Shown in pieces: positions 47,861 through 58,309 of a stretch of DNA of 64,000 bases. The notes under the pieces were generated by a model that had not been told where the DNA came from, did no database searches, and saw only the letters and a program-made list of their open reading frames with translations. A program made the translations under genes and the position numbers. The stretch covers positions 225,313 through 289,312 of the forward strand of contig NW_001798975.1 in NCBI RefSeq assembly GCF_000165425.1, given 5' to 3'. Numbering within the stretch: position 1 is the stretch's first letter; every line of letters begins with the position of its first letter. The DNA is from Paramecium tetraurelia (Eukaryota > Ciliophora > Oligohymenophorea > Peniculida > Parameciidae).

Positions 47861-49490
47861 ATGAATTTAGCAATTTCATCAAGCTCAGAAGAAGAATCCT
47901 CTTATAATGCTAAAGAATAAGACAGAATATTAAAGAATTCAAATATTTTTAAATAGAAAGCCAACTCTCATTTGAACTGTTTAAAGCATCCAAATAAAAA
48001 AGTATGAAGCTATTACAATTCTTATTTATAGGCTAAGTACTATGCCTAAAACGATAAGCGAACATTCTTTTGTTCTAAATGCGCCTTGAATTTGGCATTG
48101 AAGGGTCACAAAATAGAAGAAAGTGCTGGAACAGAATTAGAATTCCAAAGGCAAATGAGAATAAATTAATTTTAGGAATTGATGAAATAAACCTTATTGG
48201 CTTGCAATTCTAAAATTATAGACTTAAATAACCTTTAGATTAGTCAAAAGTAATTGCTTGAAGATTAAAAAACTAATTGCATAAAATTTTTTGAATAGGT
48301 AATTGAAACAGCTCAATAATTAAAATTAACATACATACAAAAGTTTCAACATGATCATTCAAATTTAGAATAGAATATATTAGATTGTCAACAAGCTGTG
48401 ACGAATTATGAGAAGCAATTGTAGTAATTTTAAATTGACATCGAAAAAAACCACACAAACATAGTTAAAAAGATGGAAATGAAGCCATTTGATGATATAA
48501 TGCAGAGATATGAGAAGAGAGTTAGAAACATTTAACAATTATTATCAGAAATGAAACTAGAATCTGGAGTAAAAATCAATTAGTTTGATTAATCTTCAAT
48601 TTTAACATTCATGAATAAAATGTGCTACAATATATTGTTGAATGATACATCATAATAATCAATTAAATCTAGAAGCAATTCAATCAATTTTAATAATCCT
48701 TCGATTGATATGAAAGTATTTGATATCTTAGAAAATGACGATATCTACCAGAGCACATTCTCGAACACAATTAAAGATAGCAATAGCTAAAATCCACCAT
48801 CTCCAATATCAAAATTGCCGATTTATAAAAGTAATGGATCTAATCCAATTTCAACAATCCAGAATTCAAGAAGAGAGAGCAACTCTAATACCCCAGAAAG
48901 TTGGAATCATACCAATATCCAAAATTGTGATCAATAATCACAAATACCATAATAGGTCAATAGTCATAATGTTTAGTTTGAATGAGTAGCCAATTGCGAT
49001 CAATCAATAATAGTAACCTAGTGAGAAGTTCAGTGTACAAGAAATTGTCAAATTGGAACAACCTAAAAATTTAGAAATAACTCCTTTGATTCATTAGAAA
49101 AGTTAAACGATCTTGCCATAATCTATTAAGATTTATAATAGTTAAAGAAGTATAATAATCTGATATTTTCTAGATCAATATGATTCAAACACAATTAATA
49201 AATCTTAAGATTAAAAATAAAGAAAAAAACAGCCCTCTGTGGATTAAATTGAATAGAAGAGATTTTATATCCTAAATCAGAATTAATAAAAGCCACAATC
49301 ACAATAGTAAGAGGACACCTTGAAGGATAGAATTTTTAAAGAATTAAGTGGACATTCCAGTGAATCTGTTTACAATTAAGTATTAAAAATAAATACTACA
49401 TAATAAAAAACGAAAAAGGGAAAGGAGAACACTCAAATTGATTGGACAGGTAGTTTAAGAAATAAGCAAAATTTATTAGCAAAAAAATGA
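47861..49490 (+). CDS. B-box-like zinc protein with coiled coil (TRIM-like layout)
   Basis: Near residues 40-80 there is a CLKHP...FFCSKCALNLALKGHKIEE pattern, a B-box-type zinc site (C-x2-H, C-x2-C, terminal H). About 170 residues of coiled coil follow (ELMKQTLLACNSKII, YEKRVRNIQQLLSEM), then a long Asn/Ser/Gln/Pro-rich tail. Introns of 30, 31 and 24 nt leave 515 codons. The 31-nt intron starts GTCAAT, not GTA; it is needed to bypass an in-frame TGA. There is no RING, so ubiquitin ligase activity should not be assumed. Confidence 0.7.
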
Positions 49491-49580
49491 GTAATTAAAT
49501 TATCGATAATATACTTTTTTCCAATAGAAAATTACACTTTATATATTATATATACGTTATTTTAGCAAAGAATAATAAAT

Positions 49581-50724
49581 ATGAAATATTTTTTCATAAT
49601 TTGGTTTGCTTATTTGACTCTCGGGAATTCAATAGTAGGAAAAAAAGCGTCAGGTAATCATAGTTATTATTTGTTAGAATAGTTCTTCCCACAAATAATG
49701 GATTGGCTTAAAAAATAAGAATAGAAGGTGGACTAAGCTTTGGCTTTCAGTGCTCTTACCAAAATAATTTAATATACAGATGAAGAACTATTTCAAAACA
49801 CTGAAAACTCAGAGTTTATCAAGGCATTTTAATAATAAGTATTCTGTTAGAGTAACATTATTAAGATATTGAAATATTGTAAAGAAAAAAAAGAGTTTGA
49901 ATATGATAGGATAGGAAGCATTGAGTAATTCATAACAGATGAACTCAAGCATAACTCTAATTACTTCAAAATTATGATTAAAGACAAAGAAAAAATGATA
50001 GATCAAGATGATAAAGAATTAGAGAAAGTCAAGAAATCCATCAAAGATCATACTAAATTGCAAGATAAACTAAAAGATATTCAGGAATTGCTCCAAGAGA
50101 TTGAAATTAGTAAAATGAATTACTTATCTGATAGGTTTACAAATTGGCACTGCTGAAAAATTATATAAAACTTTGGAAGTAATTGAGTCAAAAGCAGTTA
50201 TAGGGTTGTTTAAGTAACAATCTGAAGAAATATAGCTTTATTTAACTCACGTCGATTTGCTGTTCAAGACAAAAAATTTTCAATAAGACTAAGTAATTTT
50301 TGATGTTATTTAAGTTTGAAATACTAAATCTGATTTCAATGATAAAGAACCTTTTGCTAGACATGAAATTTAATTTACAAATAAAAATGCAGGAGGATAA
50401 TATGGCTACCTTTGAAACTATGAAATTTTTTGAAAATACTAAAACTACTCATTCAATTGCATTAGATTATTTTAAGGATGAATCCATTTAGTTCTTAGGT
50501 AATATATTGTTGCTATGATTATCATAGGTAATTTAATAAAAACATGGGAATAATCATTTGAAAATTAAAATGAGATATACAAAGATAACATAGAATTTTG
50601 TTAGATCATTGAAAAATTATCAGATGAGACATATAAGGTTGATGATTCTCTTAATTCAAACCCACAATTTAAAAAATACTCACTAAAAAAAACAGAAGTC
50701 TAATTCTTAAAGCATTCGAATTGA
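49581..50724 (+). CDS. Secreted coiled-coil protein, possible secretory-granule matrix type
   Basis: Signal peptide MKYFFIIWFAYLTLGNS. Introns of 24, 25, 22 and 29 nt leave 348 codons. The mature protein is almost entirely charged helix (QALAFSALTKIIQ, KDKEKMIDQDDKELEK, LQEIEISLQIGTAEKLY) with a few Cys residues. A secreted, helical, low-Cys design is typical of ciliate secretory-granule (trichocyst/mucocyst) matrix proteins, but I cannot confirm membership. Other lumenal coiled-coil proteins are possible. Confidence 0.65.
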
Positions 50725-50772
50725 TTTAATAGAGTTATATATATTTTATCTATATATATACATACATAAATT

Positions 50773-52188
50773 TCAATAATTTATTAAATAATCAACTAAT
50801 TTGCATGTATTTTTTTAATTATCTTTTTCTAGAGAATAGCTAATTGTTTGTTTCGTAGATCGCTTAGTAACTACAGATGAACTCTATTTTTAATAGGAAA
50901 ATCTTTTGTATAAATGAGATAAGGCAGATGATAATGTTTATGGTTGTTATCTTTAAAGGCTTTTCTTTTATTATAATGATTGCTATTATGTGAGTGAATT
51001 TTATTATTTTTGTTTTTGTTAATTCATAGATTCATTTAGTGGTGAAGGTAGTTGAAAATGCCTTTTCTTTGATTAAATAGATTTGGAAGTTCGAATTTCA
51101 AAATTTTCATGAGAAGTGTTAACTTTTAATTTGTTTTAAGAAGGTAATTCTTTTTGATACGAAGATCTTACGCGATATCTTTTGTTGGCGGAGGGACTTG
51201 AGCATTTATCTTGAAAACATGATAATACGTTATTAACTTCAAGACTAGGTTTTGCCTTAAAACTTTACTGGTGATGTTATTAGACTTGTTATTATTATTG
51301 CAATTAATGATATTATTCAACATACTTAATAATTTCTTTAGTGGATTATTAAGTTTGAAATAAGCTCTCAAACTCTCTTGTTTGTGGAACTTATTAGGGA
51401 CTTTTTTATTAATTGCCTTAATTATTTGATTCTTTTTGAAGTGATCTTGAAGAAATCAATCTAGAATCAAAACCAGATTTGATATCACTAATGTTGCAAT
51501 CCAAAATATTTTAACGAGGAGGTGATAATGCAGAGAGCTCTTCTAATTCGCTATCTATTAAATCTGCTAATTATTGTTTCTTCTTAAGTACACTTTTCTT
51601 TTTTGGTGACTTATCTACTAATTATTGGAGTTTATATTAGATCTCAGAAATATCTAGTTGAGCATCTTAATTGTCCAGTTAAAATGATGTCGACGATTTT
51701 AATGAATTTTCATATTCTAAAAATACTGCTTAATTTAAAGAGGAATCCCTGGGTATAGATGGAATTTCTGTATAATGACTAAAAGGTGTAGATGTTTTGC
51801 TTGAATAATGTTCCTCTTAAATATTGTCAAAATTTATGAATTGATTACAATTTTTATCATCAATTTTATCATACTTGGTTGCTTTAGCTGTATAATCCAT
51901 ATTTTCCAATCTCCAAGGCTTTTTCTCTAAATATTTATTTATGCGTAACAAAATTAGTTGAGAGTCTGCCTTTTTTGAAATAAAATACTCTAATTTCTGT
52001 AATCTTCTGGAATAAAACTACTCAATTTTTTTTATCATTTTGCGGAAATATTTTTCGACTTCTAAAATAGGACTACTTTGTTTTTCTTGATTTATTACTC
52101 CATAAAATAATTATTGTATTTTTAATGCAAGCGTTCGTTATGGTAAATCGTTAATTAATGATTCTAATTCGAAATAACAATCATTCAT
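50773..52188 (-). CDS. Unknown 471-residue Q/S-rich protein
   Basis: Intronless frame of 472 codons. The first ~110 residues look folded and helical (FELESLINDLPQRTLALKIQ, KYFRKMIKKIEQFYSRRLQ). The remainder is Ser/Gln/Lys-rich with a poly-Gln segment of mostly TAA/TAG codons. SALSPPRQNIL and SSPSAN offer proline-directed phospho-sites by pattern. No domain. It converges on the 49581 gene (48-bp gap). Confidence 0.65.
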
Positions 52189-52408
52189 TATTTAATATAA
52201 TTAAATACTTTTAGACTAACACCTTTATTCGTTTAATATATATATATATTCAATATAATAATCAACTAGTTCTAAAACATTCACAACATTAATATCAACA
52301 ATTACAAAATTAAAAAAGAAATTAATTATATAAAAAGCATATCTTATTCTTATCAATTCAGAACGATTATGGTCGTGAAAAAAAGTTAATAAATCGATAA
52401 TTAACATA

Positions 52409-53069
52409 ATGATGAGGGATATAGTGGAGGATTTATAAGGTGTTGATAGTGATGAAGAAGGCGAAGTTTAATGTAATGTTTTTACTGAAAAACTATTAGA
52501 TTAAGCAAGTGCTAGAGATGCACCATAAGCTGAATAAAATGCACGGTTTTAAAAACGGAAAGGTTCCTTTGCCTGTAGGTGCTTATAATCCAAATAATTA
52601 TTTTAATTTATAAGTAGGTGCAGAAATTAAATTATTGTTTTAGTAGATCGTTAGATATTTCTATTTCTTTAATTTAACAGAGAGTAATATTCTGTATTAT
52701 AAATGTACAAAGTTCCTTAAATGATTTTGGACAAAATTAAATCATTTAAATCAGATTATGTGCCTTCTATAGGTGAAGCAAATGTGTTAAATAATACGAA
52801 GCTGCAATTAACCAATAGAAAAACGCTAAATTAGATTAATTGATGAGAGATTATGTCAGAGTAGCAAATAGAGGTAAAAATATCACAATAAATGCAATTA
52901 AAAAATGCTGATAAAAATCTAAAGGAAATTACAGCCTGTTGCAGAAATACATAAAAAAAAGTAACCTCCCTCTGTTTCCTATTCTAATATAATGCATGAT
53001 ATCGAAGAATTAATGTAACTCTGCCATAAAAAATAGAAGACTAAATCTAAAGCACCTGATTATCAGTGA
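52409..53069 (+). pseudogene. IFT46-like gene, shortened and frame-disrupted
   Basis: The N-terminus (MMRDIVED, acidic) splices via a 34-nt intron to GKVPLPVGAYNPNNYFNL-QVGAEIKLLFQQI, matching IFT46 (PAEYxxLPVSAEIKELFQYI). A 29-nt intron leads to QMILDKIKSFKSDYVPSIG. The end has AEIHKKKQPPSVSY and IMHDIEELMQ, matching the DIDxLMQ end of IFT46. Between them about 100 residues expected in IFT46 are missing, and the last junction needs a one-base skip. IFT46 is an IFT-B subunit for ciliary assembly. So it is either a decayed paralogue or a badly resolved gene model. Confidence 0.55.
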
Positions 53070-53079
53070 CAACATTGAT

Positions 53080-53637
53080 ATGGACATAGAAGAATATTGT
53101 TAATCCTCCTGCAATTTGTTGGATATTCTTATTCATCCAATTACTAACAAAAGAAACATCATAGAGTCTTTGCATGTTTTATTCACATTATTTTCAGGAT
53201 TCAAAACCAATCAACATTTTAGACAAAAAAATGAAGAAATTAATGAATATAAAATTTTGTAATATTATTTAAATCTTTATTTAAGAAATCATTTTTGGAT
53301 ATCTTTACTCTAAGTAGTTAATGAATATGCTCATAATTTCAAATTGGAAATATTTTACAAAAGATTGAAAATAGAAACTAAAATCAAGCAAGTAAGATTT
53401 GAAAAATATGATATAATTTTAGAAAAGTTACGTCCAATAAATTAATTAAACAGATAATTAAATCATTTTTAATCTTTAAAGGAAATCATTATTGGAATAT
53501 TTATCTTTTTTTCTGCCAAACAAATCCAAATCAGATTAGGAGTTATTGGTGATACATATTATTCAATGCGTTAATTTCTTTTCGAAAATATTAGAATTAA
53601 AATTCTCCTTTTAAAGAATGATTTATTCCAGAAATGA
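53080..53637 (+). CDS. Unknown 185-residue helical protein
   Basis: Intronless frame starting MDIEEYCQSSCNLLDILIHP, with LHVLFTLFSGFKTNQHF near residue 40 and a basic helical C-terminus. It begins 11 bp after the IFT46-like stop; the same frame can be read upstream to 52996, overlapping that gene. The first 60 residues look conserved-domain-like, but I cannot name the family. Confidence 0.5.
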
Positions 53638-53838
53638 AATAAATGTAACTAAAGACAGATTAGTATTAAGTTTATTAGATATAGATAGGTTTTTCTATTT
53701 CATACAAGAATAAGAACAAAGAGAGTATTTAATATATTTAACTTTGGGTTTTTTTGGCGGAATTTTCAATTTTAAGTATTCATTAATATTTTGTAAATCA
53801 TAATAATAATTATTTTCTATTATTTTTGAAATTCCAAA

Positions 53839-55149
53839 ATGTCGACAGAAGAGGCAGTATTCCAATCATAAGTATTAGATAAAAGAATTGATCTCACATT
53901 TGAATAAGATGAGAAATTGATAATAATTGAATTAAATCCCCAAATGGTTTAATAAGAATTAAAAGCTCAATTCCAATAATTGAATACAATTATTATCAGA
54001 TACCTCGACTATGCTCTATAAAATTGTCTGGAAATTTAATATAAAAAACATCAATTGATTATTACATCATAATAAGCAACTGTCAAACTTACTGATAAAA
54101 GAATTGTTATGTTTACAAATGATAAAGATCAGCTGGTGGATACATAAGGAATATGGATATATTTGAATAAAAACACCTTAGATTTAATGATTGGATATGG
54201 GGAGGCAAGGATAGAAACTTAGGTGTCTATTTATAAAATGGAGTCAGTTCAGAAAAATATCAAGGCAATCACATCTGTTGTAATTTGGCAAGAATCCATT
54301 CCCATAAATATCTTGCCAAGTCTTATGTATAACCACAAGGGTTCTCTAAGACCAGTAAGGATTCATACGAAGGATCATTTTATTCCCTCTCTTAGCGAGT
54401 CTATCTTACAAAATTGTTAAAATATTTTTCAATTGAATTAAGGAAAATAAGCTAAGCAATTGGCAGCTGAAATTGAGGATTTATATTAGTCAGCATCCTA
54501 AGTTGAATTGCAGAAAATTGAATAATCAGAAAGCTCTTAATATCCTTAGAAGGGAGCTAGATTCAGTTTAGGAGAGTTGATTCATCATAGTGTTACAATC
54601 CCAGGATGCAAATTAAACTAAATACTCTAAAAGAAAAAAGCAACTGCTTAACAGAATGGTTTAGATCCCTATATGTCATATATAAGGTTGGGCTTAGGCC
54701 ATTTTAATAAAGATTCAGCAGGTCATTAATTTGTCTTAGAAATTTGGCCTTTCAAACATTATTCATCTATCCATGATCATGCAGGATAATATGGGTTGGT
54801 TAAGGTCTTATAAGGAGTAATTGATATAAGCATTTATGCAATTTTATCAAATGCTAAACATTTGATGAATCCGATAAAAACGCTTACATGCAATCAAAAT
54901 GATATGACATGGTTGTCTCCTAAACTAAATCAAGTTCATTAATTAAAAAACTTCTATCCATAAACAACTATAACTTTATAATGTTATAAGTATTCTCAAA
55001 AGAGTTAAAATAAAGTTAAGAATTTTGCATATGTTGCAAATGAATAATATAAAAAATTTAATCCTGTCTCAGATTTTCCAGATATAGAATTACATTAAAT
55101 TTTTAAAGAATTGGTTGCAGAATATTCTAATCTGCATACATTAAAATGA
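53839..55149 (+). CDS. Cysteine-dioxygenase-like cupin with long N-terminal extension
   Basis: Intronless, 436 residues. Residues ~270-420 match type I cysteine dioxygenase: SSIHDHAGQYGLVKVLQG with metal ligands His312 and His314, and a third candidate His367 in NQVHQLKN. CDO oxidises cysteine to cysteine sulfinate using Fe(II) and O2. Ordinary CDO is ~200 residues; here ~270 extra N-terminal residues precede the cupin. These look folded (KLIIIELNPQMVQQELKAQ, IPINILPSLMYNHKG) and unlike CDO. The substrate is unproven. Confidence 0.75.
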
Positions 55150-56181
55150 TTATTTATAATGATTCATGTATAATATTTGGCTTAAAAAGTGACATTTATA
55201 ATATTTATAAACAGTTGTTTAATTCCACAAATTTTTGAATTTTGCAAGGACGAAAACAACCATAAATTGAAGCTTTCCTTTTAAATTTAAATCAATTAAT
55301 TATTTTACATTAATATAGTTTCAATAAATATTATAATATCTAGTAGTTGCAAAAATACATCATCTCTACAAAAAAAGCGTTTTTTGCAGCCATGTCTTCA
55401 TTCCATCAAATATTTTAGAAGTAAATATTTAGAGTATATGAAAATATGTCAAAAGTTAAGGAGTAGGTGTCTTTTGCTTCCTTAAAGCTTTTAAGGGCAT
55501 TTATTGAAATAAGCACAATTTTTATAAATACAAAAGCAATATTCTTCTCTAAAAAATGATTGCTGATATAAATTGAGACAATATTTCGAAATTTTATCTC
55601 GTTTTCAAAGATAAAATTGAGGTAATTAAAGACTTTAATAGTTAAGTATTAAAGGTCAATTAACACAATTAAGAATAAATTTAAAGATTAATTTGATTGA
55701 ATAGAGTAATAAAATTAATTCTAAATTCTATGACGTATATTCTTTTCCTTTTTATGTTTTACTACTTTTTCGTTATGTTTTTCTCGTTTCCTCACATTGA
55801 ATCATGAAAGGAATTTTCATTTTCATTCTCCGAGAGGAAAAAATTGCTTTTCTAAATTTTTCTGTAAGATTTTCACTTAAATATATTTAAATTCCCATTT
55901 TTACTAAATCACCGTAATAATCAATAGAGATTCACTTTATTGTTCATAATGCATTAAAAGTACTTTAAGAAAATAATTTAAATTAAAATAGAAATAAAGT
56001 TACAAATTCAGGAATAGTAAAGGGTTATTTATCTAAATATTAAATAGTAGAAATTATAAAATAATCATTTAAAGTTAAATTTGAAGTTTAAATCACATTG
56101 AATAGAACTAGATAGTCTGTATTTGTATTTATAAAAATTAATCGAACAATATCATTAAAATCCAATTTTATTTTAAATTTT
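55150..56181. other. AT-rich intergenic stretch, 1 kb
   Basis: No supported gene. A 37-residue plus frame at about 55446 (MSKVKEQVSFASL) is too short and isolated to call. Confidence 0.4.
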
Positions 56182-57089
56182 ATGGCCACTCAACCTCTCC
56201 TTGATACCTTGCCAACAAATTTCCATAAAATGCCATCAAATTATGATTTCTCACACAAAGGTAAATTGCATATATTTAACATTGAAAGGAGTTAATTGGA
56301 AAGATTACGAGAAAGACTTCATATTGAGAACAGACGCTGTTTGGGAAAAAGAGTAACTAAAGGATTGGTTTAGATTATATACAAAGGTAGAATAAATATA
56401 AGAAATTAGTGTGTTTATTTTTATACTACTGGAAATAAATATTCTTTGATGGAACCTGATTATATTTATAGAATCTATTCGAAGGATGTAAAAACTCCAA
56501 ATCTGATTATTTAGGGGCACTTGAAGATTGCTTATTCCCATTTAGATGAACTACTCCTACTGGGAGAACAAATTGTTTCCAAGTAGGATTACCACAAAAA
56601 CAAAAAGTTTATGCGCCATATCCAACATATCAATCACAATAAGATTACTTCACTTTATACGCCCTTAGATTTTAGAAATGGTTTGATTGCGATTAAGCTG
56701 AACATTTCAAAATGGATAAAACAGAAGCAGATTACCTTAAGAGAGCTAAGGTTTATCCTTGTTACGCAATTTTTTATGAAGCTGCATATGCTTGCACTGT
56801 AATTCATATGTTTGATTTCCTTATGGAATTAGAATATACTAGAAGATCAAACAGAACGTTTGAATATAATCACTTTCAACATGAAATGCGTAGACCTTCA
56901 ACCATTTATGACTCTCTTAAAATGCAGAAAGAGTTAAAAAGACATAGTGATTTATTATCAAAATAAAACAAAATAATTAGAAAACTGTGTAATTTTGGTT
57001 AAAAAACTCAACAGGAAATATGCCAAACATATTTTCTTTCTATCGGGCTCGGAAAATCAAATGTATATTCTATTTTAAATAGTTAATGA
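56182..57089 (+). pseudogene. Damaged gene for an unknown Cys-containing protein, in-frame TGA
   Basis: MATQPLLDTLPTNFHKMP is followed by a 28-nt intron, NWKDYEKDFILRTDAVW, a 23-nt intron, and YFYTTGNKYSLMEPDYIYR. The reading then shifts by one base to GCKNSKSDYLGALEDCLFPFR, hits a TGA, and continues in the same frame as TTPTGRTNCFQVG...CYAIFYEAAYACTVIH to TGA 57089. The second half is strongly protein-like. A missing base plus a stop suggests a pseudogene; the TGA sits among Cys residues, so a Sec or Cys codon is a remote alternative. Family unknown, perhaps a mitochondrial complex subunit. Confidence 0.5.
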
Positions 57090-58309
57090 TCATAATTTAC
57101 ATTGTTGGATCTATAAATAAATTCATCATCATCTGCCTTAAGATATTTTTATTTTGCTTTAATATAATTATATTTTCTAAACATTTTATTCCAGAATCAG
57201 TGAATTATGTACCTAGTAAATTATGATATATTAGAATTGTTCTAAGGAATATTCATACCTATTTTACAAATGTCATTATATTCTACCATCAGTCTAAATT
57301 AGTGAAATGATCGGGTTATTTACTTGATTTTTGAATCCTAGTTACCTTATATTATTAATATAATTAGATAACATTTTAATCAAGTATTAAGTCAGACTAA
57401 ACACTTATAATTCTAGTTAATACTTTCTTTCCACTCTGCTCATCTTTAATTCTACTTTAATATATAATTCTTAAAAATGATCTAGGTGGTCTAGAATTTA
57501 TTTAAAGATTTATTTTATTGCTTATTGTTTTAAAATTGAAGATTCTTACATTCGGTCTTATAGCAATGATAATTTCCAAGTTAGTCATTCCTGCAACATA
57601 ATGGATCTAATATTAATGCCAATATTTTGATTCTTTAATAATAATTCCATTATTTATTCATCATCTAACAGGGTTTTTGTATGTAGAGCTGTTCTCATTT
57701 AACAAGAATTAAGATCTTTTTATATTGCTAAATATTCTTAAACTAAATAAACATGTTTCTTTATTCAACGATTGTTAAGCAATTCATAAGAGTGTTAGAG
57801 ATTGCATCCAAATTTGCTTCATTCTATTTCAAGAATAGCATTATTTTCATATGAATTAGAAAGTGATCAAATGATTATGATTAGTAAAGTGAGCTTTTGA
57901 TTTATTAGCTTTTAATGACAATAGATAAAAATCTTCAAAGTATTACTCACCTTCTTCTCATAATAATATACCAATAATAAAATAATTAATATTATTATTT
58001 TTAATAATTTTATAACATAAAAAAGTTGTATAATTTTCAATAAATTCATAATATATTATTTTATTTGATAAAAAAATAAATAAAATGAAGTTTCTAATTT
58101 GTTAGTAATTTGTCAAGGATTTTTCTTCACCAAAACAAACAATTTTGAAATTTGAATATCAATATATATGGCATTCATTTTTTATTTTCATGACTTCAGA
58201 TATTCATTATCTTAGCTATTATCCTGATCTCTCATTTTAAATAGAAAGAATTAAAAGAATTTAAGAACTTTAAAAATAAGATATTATAATTATTTTATCT
58301 TGGTAATAG
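57090..58309. other. Intergenic region containing an ankyrin-repeat relic
   Basis: AT-rich and without an intact gene. It includes the minus-strand ankyrin relic listed separately and the 3' flank of the WD40 gene. Confidence 0.45.
57585..57835 (-). pseudogene. Ankyrin-repeat relic
   Basis: One minus frame reads DLNSCQMRTALHTKTLLDDE then IMELLLKNQNIGIN, the classic RTALH...LLL ankyrin pattern, before a TGA. A second fragment (ANLDAISNTLMNC) lies a little upstream in another frame. No start or intron rescue was found. It resembles the ankyrin part of the intact gene at 25877-28639 in style, but not closely enough to call a copy. Confidence 0.4.

Noticed and set aside
47861-49490. Apparent one-base shift at GAA-TGA near 48984
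   Set aside because: A 31-nt GT-AG intron starting GTCAAT removes the TGA and gives exactly 515 codons.
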